Source of the DNA: Hormoscilla sp. GUM202
GTDB taxonomy: Bacteria > Cyanobacteriota > Cyanobacteriia > Cyanobacteriales > Desertifilaceae
Length of the DNA: 64,000 bases
Assembly: GCA_005518205.2 (NCBI GenBank)
Contig: RFFC02000018.1
Span: 57,598 to 121,597, forward strand
Direction of reading: 5' to 3'
Shown one piece after another: positions 8,263-16,599 of the stretch. How positions within the stretch are numbered: the first letter of the stretch is position 1; the number at the start of each line of letters is the position of its first letter. Under the pieces are notes generated by a model, which searched no databases, was not told the DNA's origin, and saw only the letters and a program-made list of their open reading frames with translations. Position numbers and translations under genes: made by a program.

Positions 8263-9867
8263 AACAGAACAATCACAACAGCTTTAATGTGTACGGCGGT
8301 AACAGCGGCGATCGTGGTGCCAGCGATCGCCTCAAGTCCCGATGTGAACAGGACGATCGCAGAGATTACAGTCCGTATAGATGGAGACAGAAGGGGAGGC
8401 AGTGGTGTTATAGCCTACAAAAAGGGAAACCGTTACTACGTGCTGACCAACACTCATGTAGTAAACCTTCCGGAAACCTATACCATTGTCACGGAAAATG
8501 GCACCCGTTATTCTGTAGATTCAGGGGACATCCTGTATATGCCCGGAGTAGATTTAGCAGTATTGCCTTTCACTAGCAATGCCGAGTACAGAGTGGCCCA
8601 GCTAGGAGATTCCGATCGCCTGCAAGAGGGAGAAGTAATTCACGTAGCAGGATGGCCCCGATCGGGCGGTTCTTTGCGACAGCGGATCTTTATTCACACG
8701 GAAGGAAAATTAACTCAAGGGGGGGCAGCTTTAAGCTATACTAATCTGGTCAGAGCGGGAATGAGTGGCGGTCCGATATTAGACAGTCATTCAAGGTTAA
8801 TAGGCATTAATCGCCTGGTCAGATTAGAGGGTGACACGGATAAAATAGTGGCATCGGGAGTAGCGATTAACAGTTTTTTGAACTGGTGGCAAACGGTCCC
8901 CCTGGGACCAGAATCGACAGTGCCCGCAAATGCTAATGTGACAGGCCCGGACTGGGGAACTGGTGGGGTAGACTTTGCTTTAGCTCAAACCATCGAAGGG
9001 AAAAATGGCTCGATAAGTTCGGTAGCTATTAGTAGTGCTAATGCCAGGCAGGGACAGTTGGTGGCTAGTGGCAATAGTGATGGGACAATATCGGTGTGGA
9101 ATCTGGCGGACGGGAAATTAATCGCTACTCTGCGGGGTCATGAAAAACCAGTGAATGCTGTAGTAATTAGCCCCGATGGGAAGATGCTAGTCAGTGGCAG
9201 TGACGATAATACCATAAAAATTTGGAATATGTCCAGTTGGGAACTAGAACGCAGTCTCACGGGACATGCATTGGCAGTGTCGGCCCTGGCGATCGCCCCA
9301 GATGGTCAAACACTGGTGTCGGGCAGTTGGGACAAAACTATCAAAATATGGCATCTGACTACAGGGGAGTTGCAAGAGACGATCGCAGGACATGCAGCAT
9401 TGGTGAGTGCTTTGACTATAAGTCCGGATGGACGGGTTTTAGCCAGTGGGTCTCAGGATAAAACCATCCGCCTGTGGCATCTACAAACAGCTCAACCCCT
9501 GGGCATCCTGAGAGGACATGGACTGTCCGTGTTAAGTATCGCCATAAGTACAGATGGCCAAACATTAGCCAGTGGCAGCGGGGACGGGACGATCGGGATA
9601 TGGAATTTGAGCAAAGGAGAGAGAATCACTACATTGAGAGGGCATACAGATGGGGTTTGGTCTGTTAAAATCAGCCCAGATGGTCGCACGGCGATCAGTG
9701 GGAGCTGGGATAGGTCGATCAAGCTGTGGGATCTGAGCACTATGAGATTGAAAAGGACTCTGGAGGCCCATTCAGGTTATATTAATTCGGTAGCCCTGAG
9801 TGGGGATGGACTTATCCTAGTCAGTGGTGATTGGAATAGTAAAATAAATATTTGGAGAAGAAAGTAA
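8260..9867 (+). CDS. Trypsin-like serine protease fused to WD40 repeats
   Basis: The 535-residue protein has a signal-like N-terminus (ALMCTAVTAAIVVPAIA). A chymotrypsin-fold protease domain spans about residues 30-210, with the triad visible as H66 (LTNTHVV), D98 (GVDLAVL) and S169 (AGMSGGP). A WD40 propeller spans about 243-535 and has seven repeats, each with a VxSVAISPDG / LxSGSxDxTIKIWxL pattern. It is probably exported or periplasmic, with the propeller recruiting substrates. This is family-based inference. Cyanobacteria often join WD40 propellers to enzyme domains. Start: the ATG within the 14-bp repeat. It stands alone between a pseudogene and a repeat region. The reading frame is intact. 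Confidence 0.85.
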   Translation: MNRTITTALMCTAVTAAIVVPAIASSPDVNRTIAEITVRIDGDRRGGSGVIAYKKGNRYYVLTNTHVVNLPETYTIVTENGTRYSVDSGDILYMPGVDLAVLPFTSNAEYRVAQLGDSDRLQEGEVIHVAGWPRSGGSLRQRIFIHTEGKLTQGGAALSYTNLVRAGMSGGPILDSHSRLIGINRLVRLEGDTDKIVASGVAINSFLNWWQTVPLGPESTVPANANVTGPDWGTGGVDFALAQTIEGKNGSISSVAISSANARQGQLVASGNSDGTISVWNLADGKLIATLRGHEKPVNAVVISPDGKMLVSGSDDNTIKIWNMSSWELERSLTGHALAVSALAIAPDGQTLVSGSWDKTIKIWHLTTGELQETIAGHAALVSALTISPDGRVLASGSQDKTIRLWHLQTAQPLGILRGHGLSVLSIAISTDGQTLASGSGDGTIGIWNLSKGERITTLRGHTDGVWSVKISPDGRTAISGSWDRSIKLWDLSTMRLKRTLEAHSGYINSVALSGDGLILVSGDWNSKINIWRRK

Positions 9868-10095
9868 GCAATTGAAGGCGTTGCACATTTTTACCGATGA
9901 TAGCAGTCAATGGTTTCAAATTGAAAATTGAAAAGCAGTTATTTGGGATCCATCCCAGCTTTGCTTCTTGGCTGCGGGGATCTGAACGTGCTGTTGCCAG
10001 CTATACTAGCCCAGAAACCCAGTTTTTCCACAAAACCGGGTTTCTTCATGCATTCCTGAGATGCTCTCGTGGCACCGCTGACACCGGCATATACA
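9868..10095. other. Spacer with GAAACC-GGTTTC hairpin
   Basis: It contains a CCAGAAACCCAG...AAAACCGGGTTTC hairpin (about 10011-10043), a member of the AAACCGGGTTT family found throughout the window. No gene is supported. Confidence 0.5.
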
Positions 10096-10455
10096 GGCCC
10101 CCTCGAGATCGGGGTGTGGTCAAAACCCGTTGGTAGGAGCCCGAACCCTAAAGGGCCCGGCTACATGAACAAAGCCCCAGCTCCGGGCCCCCTCGAGATC
10201 GGGGTGTGGTCAAAACCCGTTGGTAGGAGCCCGAACCCTAAAGGGCCCGGCTACATGAACAAAGCCCCAGCTCCGGGCCCCCTCGAGATCGGGGTGTGGT
10301 CAAAACCCGTTGGTAGGAGCCCGAACCCTAAAGGGCCCGGCTACATGAACAAAGCCCCAGCTCCGGGCCCCCTCGAGATCGGGGTGTGGTCAAAACCCGT
10401 TGGTAGGAGCCCGAACCCTAAAGGGCCCGGCTACATGAACAAAGCCCCAGCTCCC
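10096..10455 (+). repeat. Four exact 90-bp tandem repeats
   Basis: Four head-to-tail copies of a 90-bp unit fill exactly 360 bp. Each contains CTCGAGATCGGGGTGTGG, an AACCCGTTGGTAGGAGC segment, a CCCTAAAGGG palindrome and GGCTACATGAACAAAGCC. The last three copies are identical to the first. Ninety is a multiple of three, so a long frame is open, but codons repeat perfectly and no start is supported. Confidence 0.95.
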
Positions 10456-10566
10456 CGGGTAACGCCCCCTCCTCGCAGCGTAGGGTTCGTTACCCGGGGA
10501 GCTGGCAGGGGCTATATACAGGTATCACCAGATGTACTGGCTATCAACTACTTATGACCACACCCA
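10108..10566. mobile_element. Repeat element with GGGTGTGGTC / TGACCACACCC ends carrying the 90-bp array
   Basis: The left border GGGGTGTGGTCAAAACCC (10110 on) is matched inverted by TGACCACACCC at 10556-10566, preceded by CAACTACTTA as in the 7462-7545 element. Between them lie the 90-bp units and a CCCGGGTAACG...CGTTACCCGGG palindrome (about 10454-10499). Related sequence lies at 38537-38580, 38823-38870 and 39107-39170. No transposase is encoded. Confidence 0.5.
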
Positions 10567-10780
10567 GTGCGGAGTGGTGCTTGCCTCGGGGGGAATGTTA
10601 ATATTAATTTTTGTTGGAGGGCGCTCACCTTGTCGTGTCGGGACCGAGATGCGATCGGGTGGGTAGTTTCTGTGGAGGTGACTGTTAAGGAGGGGAGGTG
10701 GGGTGTGTCCGGCGGACTTCGTATCGGTGGATGGGAACGGTCCTCGCTCCGAAAATGGCCATACAGCCGGCGGGCGGTTT
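10567..10780. other. Spacer 3' of the nuclease-motor operon
   Basis: GC-rich sequence with no supported gene. It contains several GGTG/GGGG-rich runs and a CGATCGGGTGGG site. The end of the 887-residue fusion gene (stop at 10781) borders it. Confidence 0.4.
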
Positions 10781-13444
10781 TCAACTCTCAAAAGATAAAT
10801 CAACAGTTTGAGTCAACAAACTCTGCAATCTCTGCAACTGAGAACCGACTTGATAAAGTAGATCGCCTTTCCCCAACAGGTATGCTGCTGCTGTTTGCTT
10901 GCCACCTAAAATAATAACTGAATCTGCTTCGCTAGCGGTGCGGAGTGCCACTCGCCCTGGTAAGTTAGAACGGACGATCGGGGTAACAACTTTAGCTTCA
11001 GGGCGTTGGGTAGCAACGATCAGATGAATGCCAGCAGCACGTGCCATGGCCCCTAAGCGCTTGATGCTTTGTTCTAACTCGGTGCGACTTTCCTTTTCGG
11101 CCATGAAGTCGGCATATTCATCAAAGATACAGACTATCCGGGGCAATTGCTTGACAGATTTGAGGTTATAGGCATTAATATCAGCACAGCTTGCTGATTC
11201 AAATAGCTGATAACGGAATTCCATTTCTGCCACTAATTCTGCCATTAGTTCGATCGCCCGATCGGGGTCTTTGACCACCGGCGAATACAACCAGGGCATC
11301 CGTTCAAACTCGGGAAAAGTTACCCGCTTGGGGTCAACTAGGGCGATTTTCAGATGTGCGGGAGAGTGGCGAACTAGCAGACTGAGGAGAAGCGATCGCA
11401 AGAATTCACTTTTGCCACTTCCGGTGGTCCCACCCACCAAAAAGTGACAGGTATTTGGATCGGATAGATCTGCTTCCACGAGTTTACCATCTAAATTCAC
11501 GCCAATGGCAATTCTGACAGATTCCAGTGTTTCTCCAGGTTGAATGTAATCTGAGAACTGCGCCACTTCCCGATCGGGTCTGGGCAGATCTACACTAACA
11601 TATCCTGCTTGGGATTTAATTAAGGGACGGGATGCAATCCCTAACTGCACTTGTAAATCTTCGGTTCTATTCAGCAGAGAAACAACTTTCACCCCCAGAT
11701 GGGGTTTCAGCTTCACTCGGATAAACGCCGGACCAACTGCAGCCCCTAGATAATCAACTCCTATATTAAATGATTCCAGGATTTTTACTAACTGTTCTCC
11801 TACGTTTGTAGTAAGCGCTTTAGCGCTTCCCTGCTGGGCGCTGCTGTTTGTAGTAAGCGCTTTAGCGCTTCCCTGCTGGGCGCTGCTGTTTGTAGTAAGC
11901 GCTTTAGCACTTCCCTGCTGGGCGCTGCTGTTTGTAGTAATAAGCGCTTTAGCGCTTCCCTGCTGGGCGCTGCTTTCTTGCCGATGGTTTGTAGTGCTTT
12001 CTCCCGGATGGTGGGCGGTGCCCACCCTACTGGCAAAAAAAGTCTGACATTTTTGTTGCTGGGGGCAAATTTCACAGAGGTGAGATTGAGTTGTCGGGGG
12101 CGGCGGATCTGGTTGTGGAGGTTTCCAGTTTAACCATTGTCGCATCTGTTGCAATTTATGAGGAATCAACTGATGCACCGTTTCTGAAAGCTGTTCCCAG
12201 GAATATTCACGTATTTTGAATTCTGGTAAAACGCAGTAAACTGCTGCATCAACTGGTACTTGTTTCTGCTGACCGATCGTATAACTATAGAGGGCAACCT
12301 GGATTAATTGAGCTGATGGATCCGCCGGTGCGTAGGTTTTGTAGTCTACCACACACAGGCGATCGCGTTCAAAATCATAGATCAAGCCATCAAAGTCTCC
12401 CACTACTTCCTGCTGGGCGCGATCGGGCAAAATCCAAGCATGAGTTAGTCTCTGTTCCGTTGCAATAAAAGTTTTGCTAATCACTTCCAAAAAATTACAA
12501 TAGCGCCTATTGCTTACTAACAAATGGGCCCAGCGCTGAATCAATGCCCTTAAACCCTGCCATATTGTCGGAAGTTCCGAGGCCATCTCCGTAGCAGTCT
12601 CCATGTAGGGATAAAAAGCCAACTGGTAAAACAACTGTTGCATCCGGAAGGCTACTTCCTCTACATTAGCATCAGCAGAGGCCAACAAGACTGTAAACTC
12701 CGATCGCTGCTTTGCTAGGGCCACAAATTGCTCGCATAGCTGATGAAATATCGTACCAATACCAGCAGCGTCCGAGGGAACAAACATTGTTTTGCCACCA
12801 AACCGCTGATGTAAATAGAATAGACGCGGACATTCGATCGCGACGCTGACGTTTGTGACGCTGAATGAGGTTTCTCCAGTCTTCACAGTAGCTTGTTCGG
12901 GACGATCCTGTTTCATTAACTTTACTAAATGGCCATGTACTTGAGCCAGATATACTGGATCCATCTTAGCATATTGTAGCTGTTTTGCCGTCAAGGGTCG
13001 CTGTCCCCAATCACTTTGCTGTTCCTCTCGGTCTATATTGGAGATCTGGCAAAGTTCTGCTGCTAAGGTTTTCAGTTGCAGGTTCGATACTCCCAGGCTA
13101 TCGCGTCCTATCTTTTTGGCAATCTTCAAGGTACAGGTAACATTCTGGGCCCGATTTTTATCCAGAAACCTGAGATCGTAACTAGCGTTGTGAAATAGCT
13201 TTTCTATTTGGGAATTAGCCATAATTTGGTCAACAAAATATCTGACCAAATCATTTCTATCTAATACATCTAGAATGTAAGTGCTTTCTCCCGTCAAGTC
13301 ATGAGGATCTGCCAACACCTGAATCAGAGATAATCTGGGATTAGGAGTTTGCCAGTCAGCTACTTCCGTGTCTAACCAGAGAATTTTACAGGATGCCAGT
13401 TGGGTGACGCGCGATCGGATGTCTGCTGCTTGGTACAATATCAT
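10781..13444 (-). CDS. DEDD exonuclease - PD-(D/E)XK nuclease - FtsK/HerA motor fusion
   Basis: An 887-residue three-domain protein. Residues 1-180 form an RNase D-like 3'-5' exonuclease: D25/E27 (LWLDTE), D90 (FHNASYD) and Y158/D162 (YAKMD). Residues about 198-470 form a RecB/Cas4-like nuclease: C205 (ECPRLFYL), D352 (GDFDG), D367 and K369 (VVDYKT), with C457, C460 and C466 (CEICPQQQKC). This one-plus-three cysteine layout suggests a 4Fe-4S cluster, as in Cas4 and AddB. A repetitive linker spans 471-548. Residues about 549-887 form an FtsK-type ATPase: Walker A GGTTGSGKS (671-679), Walker B CIFDEYAD (D775, E776) and a VATQRP motif. The protein could pull along DNA while degrading or cleaving it. 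It is last in an operon behind two genes that are probably partners. No family with this full architecture is known to me. Confidence 0.85.
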   Translation of the reverse strand: MILYQAADIRSRVTQLASCKILWLDTEVADWQTPNPRLSLIQVLADPHDLTGESTYILDVLDRNDLVRYFVDQIMANSQIEKLFHNASYDLRFLDKNRAQNVTCTLKIAKKIGRDSLGVSNLQLKTLAAELCQISNIDREEQQSDWGQRPLTAKQLQYAKMDPVYLAQVHGHLVKLMKQDRPEQATVKTGETSFSVTNVSVAIECPRLFYLHQRFGGKTMFVPSDAAGIGTIFHQLCEQFVALAKQRSEFTVLLASADANVEEVAFRMQQLFYQLAFYPYMETATEMASELPTIWQGLRALIQRWAHLLVSNRRYCNFLEVISKTFIATEQRLTHAWILPDRAQQEVVGDFDGLIYDFERDRLCVVDYKTYAPADPSAQLIQVALYSYTIGQQKQVPVDAAVYCVLPEFKIREYSWEQLSETVHQLIPHKLQQMRQWLNWKPPQPDPPPPTTQSHLCEICPQQQKCQTFFASRVGTAHHPGESTTNHRQESSAQQGSAKALITTNSSAQQGSAKALTTNSSAQQGSAKALTTNSSAQQGSAKALTTNVGEQLVKILESFNIGVDYLGAAVGPAFIRVKLKPHLGVKVVSLLNRTEDLQVQLGIASRPLIKSQAGYVSVDLPRPDREVAQFSDYIQPGETLESVRIAIGVNLDGKLVEADLSDPNTCHFLVGGTTGSGKSEFLRSLLLSLLVRHSPAHLKIALVDPKRVTFPEFERMPWLYSPVVKDPDRAIELMAELVAEMEFRYQLFESASCADINAYNLKSVKQLPRIVCIFDEYADFMAEKESRTELEQSIKRLGAMARAAGIHLIVATQRPEAKVVTPIVRSNLPGRVALRTASEADSVIILGGKQTAAAYLLGKGDLLYQVGSQLQRLQSLLTQTVDLSFES
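11803..11985 (-). repeat. 42-bp coding tandem repeat in the fusion-protein linker
   Basis: Four units of 42 bp each encode the 14-residue block SAQQGSAKALTTNS; the last has a three-base insertion. The core AAGCGCTTTAGCGCTT is a palindrome related to the GTAGTAAAGACTTTAGTC units at 26997-27137. Next to it (12011-12030) a GTGGGCGGTGCCCACC palindrome is also in frame. Dispersed repeats have therefore expanded the linker between nuclease and motor without breaking the frame. Confidence 0.9.
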
Positions 13445-13516
13445 GACAATGCTTTTAGTGGGTTTTAACCCACTTTAGCTATTAGCCGTGGGTTTTAACC
13501 CACGGCGGGCTGAAAG
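13445..13516. repeat. Paired GTGGGTTTTAACCCAC hairpins between operon genes
   Basis: Two palindromes with the core TGGGTTTTAACCCA (13458-13474 and 13487-13503) fill the 72-bp gap between the ATPase and the fusion gene. They may process or attenuate the operon mRNA. Confidence 0.7.
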
Positions 13517-15541
13517 CTATGACTCTTGAGAAACCCCAGAGATTGATTCTTGTTCGGGAGGATCCTTAGGGTTGACAATTGTCATATAATTTTCCTGACA
13601 AAGCTGCTCAATCAGTTGCTCAATTTCCGATTCATTTATCTGGGGAAACTGACTGCGAGCATTTTGCCTCAGAATCTCAGGCCCGATCGTCTGCTGGGTG
13701 CGGACTATATTCAACAAAAAATCCTTGACTTCCCGGAGTAACTTATCCCGCGTATCCTCTTCCTCATCGCCGCCATCGGAGGTGACAATACCCAAATCTT
13801 GCAACAACCGACAGTATGACACGATCCGAGAGTCCCGGAGCAGAACTTCTAACTCTTGTAGCGTCGGAGTTTTGTTAGCAACTACCAACTCCCCAGAGCA
13901 AGCAGCATTCACCAGATTATGGTAGGTTGCCAGGTAGTGCAGAGACTCCAGGTCCGGTTTGATGTGACTATGGGCAGAACCAGCGAAAATTTGCTGATAG
14001 ATTTTGTTACCTTGATGGGTATATTGACCCACCCCTTCATTTCTAATCAAGTACAGGGTTTGACAGAACCTTTTCTGAATTACTTTCTGGCAAGCTTCCA
14101 TCAGACGAAAAAAGCTACTCATGTTAGGATTTTCCGCCCATACTAATCCTACCCGGTTCTGCCCATCTTGGTAACTCAGGGAATAACTGGCGAATGTAGT
14201 ACTGTCTGATAATAGTTTCGGCTTAATCCCGGGGATCTCCAATGCCTTGAGAGCTTCTTGCAGCATTTTTATCAGTTCCGGACCATCGTAATCGCGAATT
14301 CGGGTAATTTTTTCAGCAGTTTTGTCGAACTCCTGCTTCCAGACTAACTTAAAAGCTGCCAGGGCATCTTGCTGTACGGGAGATTTAACCAGAGTCAGCC
14401 GAGGCCGGGCCACATTGGGCGAACCAATAACTAGGTTTTCTTTGTACTGTCCGATTAGCTGACGTCCCAACACCAGCACCGATCGAGGCGTAGTTCTGCC
14501 ACGGGGGTATTCTGTTTCTAGCTGTTGGCGAGTTAGGGGATAAAGGGGCGAAGCGGGTTTCGGGATCGCTTGCTGGCGTAGAGGATATAGTCTGGTGGCC
14601 CAGAGTTCTTCTGCTCGATCTAGGGATATCTCCTTCAGGTCAACCGTTTCATTAATCCTCACTCTGTCAGCAGATTGCACCATCTCACTATTCCGTTTCC
14701 AAGTATTCTTAATAATACTAACGATCGCCAGCAAGTTGTTGGGCGAGTAATTGTGAATGCTAGAGTTGACATTAAACAAAGCTTGGATATCTAGGAAGTT
14801 ATCTTGCAGGCGGGGGATGTTATCCAGTTGGTCAAAGCACAGCACGATTGGGTTGGTATCAGCAGAAATTATGCCAAAATTAATCAGGATATTTTGTGCC
14901 GCATCTTCACTGTCGATCGCCTTTTTTACTCCCAAAGCTTTCAGATCGTCTGGATCTAGATCGTCTCCCCGCAACCAGTCATAGGCTGTCATCTTCAGTT
15001 TCGGATTATTCAGGTCGTACAATACCCCAAAAAACTCTTTCGCATTGTAAATTCCCAATGGATAGGTGGCTCTCAGGTCATTAATGAATTGTTTCCGCTC
15101 GCCCAGTAACCTTTTCATCAGACTACCATCGCTGAAAGCCGATAGACTTTTCATCCAGAGTACCAACTGAGAATCTTCTTGGTACTTTGGCACTTTCATC
15201 AAGCTATCAACAGTATGGCGCAGGGTATGACGCCAGATGTAGTTGCTATCTGCCCAGGGACCGATGTAGGCAAAAAATGCTTGGCTGTTAAATTCCTGTT
15301 TGAGCCGCTTTAATAGATAACTCTTGCCCGAACCGGAGTCTCCGGTCAGCATGATGGTGCGGGGGCGATGGTCTTTGGCTACCTGTTCTAGTACTGCTGC
15401 TATTGAGGCTAGTTCCCGTTCGTGAATCGAGTTAATGCTGGGGGCAAGGTCTAGTTGTTCTTGCCAAAAGTTCCCCGTGGCAAAACTGACTGGATCGAAG
15501 GGGTTTAACCCCTGTTGAATAATCTCATCAATGGATGGCAT
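13517..15541 (-). CDS. Large P-loop ATPase of the nuclease-motor operon (ATPase A)
   Basis: A 674-residue protein, not recognised as a named family. Near the N-terminus it has Walker A GDSGSGKS (67-74) and then Walker B PIVLCFDQLDN (about 231-241). A sensor-like NNLLAIVSIIKNTW (268-281) follows, a layout like AAA/STAND or ORC-type ATPases. The middle region (about 400-560) contains VGLVWAENPNM and LYLIRNEGVG and has no domain I can name. The C-terminal 70 residues look like a winged helix (IGPEILRQNARSQFP). It is preceded by the winged-helix gene with a seven-base gap and followed after 72 bp by the fusion gene. A diverged paralog lies at 32595-34727. A role as loader, switch or sensor for the nuclease-motor is inference. 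Confidence 0.8.
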   Translation of the reverse strand: MPSIDEIIQQGLNPFDPVSFATGNFWQEQLDLAPSINSIHERELASIAAVLEQVAKDHRPRTIMLTGDSGSGKSYLLKRLKQEFNSQAFFAYIGPWADSNYIWRHTLRHTVDSLMKVPKYQEDSQLVLWMKSLSAFSDGSLMKRLLGERKQFINDLRATYPLGIYNAKEFFGVLYDLNNPKLKMTAYDWLRGDDLDPDDLKALGVKKAIDSEDAAQNILINFGIISADTNPIVLCFDQLDNIPRLQDNFLDIQALFNVNSSIHNYSPNNLLAIVSIIKNTWKRNSEMVQSADRVRINETVDLKEISLDRAEELWATRLYPLRQQAIPKPASPLYPLTRQQLETEYPRGRTTPRSVLVLGRQLIGQYKENLVIGSPNVARPRLTLVKSPVQQDALAAFKLVWKQEFDKTAEKITRIRDYDGPELIKMLQEALKALEIPGIKPKLLSDSTTFASYSLSYQDGQNRVGLVWAENPNMSSFFRLMEACQKVIQKRFCQTLYLIRNEGVGQYTHQGNKIYQQIFAGSAHSHIKPDLESLHYLATYHNLVNAACSGELVVANKTPTLQELEVLLRDSRIVSYCRLLQDLGIVTSDGGDEEEDTRDKLLREVKDFLLNIVRTQQTIGPEILRQNARSQFPQINESEIEQLIEQLCQENYMTIVNPKDPPEQESISGVSQES

Positions 15542-15548
15542 ATTAATC

Positions 15549-16418
15549 CTACTTACCTGTTCGATACTGACTACCTGCCGATCGCCGAGGACTACCGGGC
15601 TTTGATTCTACTATAATAAAAAACAGGCGACCGCCGATATTTTGGGGAATGCCAGCGTCAATTTGTTCCTTTGTATAAGCTATGACTTCCTGCAAAGCGC
15701 TCAACTGAATCAGGTTATTTATCTCTAGGCGATAGAGCGCCCGATCGAGTTCTTCCCTGGACAGAGGCGGTTGCAACTTCTCTCGCAGATGGAAAATCGG
15801 CAGATAATTGTCCGTGCGCAGCTGCTGGTCTAAATCCCGAATCAGCTGCAAAATCTCCTCATCGCTGGGGGCGATCGCCGGTACCTCCTCGGTTGGGAGC
15901 ATCTGGGTTTCCTGCTTAATAACCGATTGTCGCATAAATCGCAAGTAATCAGTCAGCATTTTCAAGCTGATGGTAGCAGTGCTGTTTGATTCAAATTCCG
16001 AAAGCAAAAATTCCTGTCCTCGTTCTGTCAGCCAGACTTCCGTGATTTTTGTCTTTACTGCTTCAATAAAGCCCCGTTCTACCAAGCTTTGGAGCACTGC
16101 CTGTCGCTCTGCTGCTTTTATGCCGGTGTCTCCAGGGTTAATTATACCTTTCGTGCAGGCTTTGAGCGCCTTCAGTTCCACGGCAGTCACCGGCAACTCA
16201 GCCGGTTCCAGTTCCAGTAGCCCCTTGCCTGGAGGCGCGATCTTCAGTTTTGCCACCTCCTCCACGCAGCCCACCAACTGGCGATCGCGCAGTTTTTTGC
16301 AGATGCTATCCCTTTCTGACGCCTTGGTGCTTTTATTCAGCTTAATCTTACTGGTGGAGGCCCGGTAGCCAGTAAACTCCAACAATTTTAACATGAACTT
16401 CAGCTCAATTGCTTCCAT
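15549..16418 (-). CDS. Winged-helix-like protein, first gene of the nuclease-motor operon
   Basis: A 289-residue protein of unknown function with no enzyme motif. Its helical segments look like repeated winged-helix modules: about residues 1-60 (FMLKLLEFTGYRAS, CKKLRDRQLVG), 80-140 (ALKACTKG, LVERGFIE, WLTERGQEFLL) and 195-270 (YLPIFHLREKL, SREELDRALYRLE, LIQLSAL). A TKEQIDAGIPQNIGG tail follows and the end is basic (PRRSAGSQYRTGK). DNA binding or assembly of the downstream ATPase is the simplest reading. The stop lies seven bases before the ATPase start, so the genes are cotranscribed. Remnants of the same gene lie at 32346-32455 and 35090-35175, always next to an ATPase paralog. Confidence 0.75.
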   Translation of the reverse strand: MEAIELKFMLKLLEFTGYRASTSKIKLNKSTKASERDSICKKLRDRQLVGCVEEVAKLKIAPPGKGLLELEPAELPVTAVELKALKACTKGIINPGDTGIKAAERQAVLQSLVERGFIEAVKTKITEVWLTERGQEFLLSEFESNSTATISLKMLTDYLRFMRQSVIKQETQMLPTEEVPAIAPSDEEILQLIRDLDQQLRTDNYLPIFHLREKLQPPLSREELDRALYRLEINNLIQLSALQEVIAYTKEQIDAGIPQNIGGRLFFIIVESKPGSPRRSAGSQYRTGK

Positions 16419-16440
16419 GCGATCGCCCTTGCCTTGTAAT

Positions 16441-16599
16441 TAAGATAATCCATCTAGCCTGGATGACAATATCCTACAGTAACATACCACTATTGCCCAA
16501 GTCTGATTAATCATCTCGTGCAAGATTAAGCAAACAGGACAACTGCCAAAATCTCTTATTCTACCCTACCGGTAGCATCAGGCACCACCCAACAGATTA
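16441..16599 (-). pseudogene. 3' tail of an ATPase-B-like gene, cut by IS630
   Basis: This segment is about 93% identical to 32461-32634, the spacer plus the last codons of the 710-residue ATPase B (tail ending VVPDATGRV). It stops at a TA dinucleotide where the IS630 begins at 16600. A second ATPase therefore once stood directly upstream of this operon too. Confidence 0.75.

Noticed and set aside
10069..10557. A 162-codon open frame with 30-residue repeats
   Set aside because: It is only the 90-bp tandem repeat read in one frame; no ribosome-binding site, no family resemblance, and identical codons in each unit.
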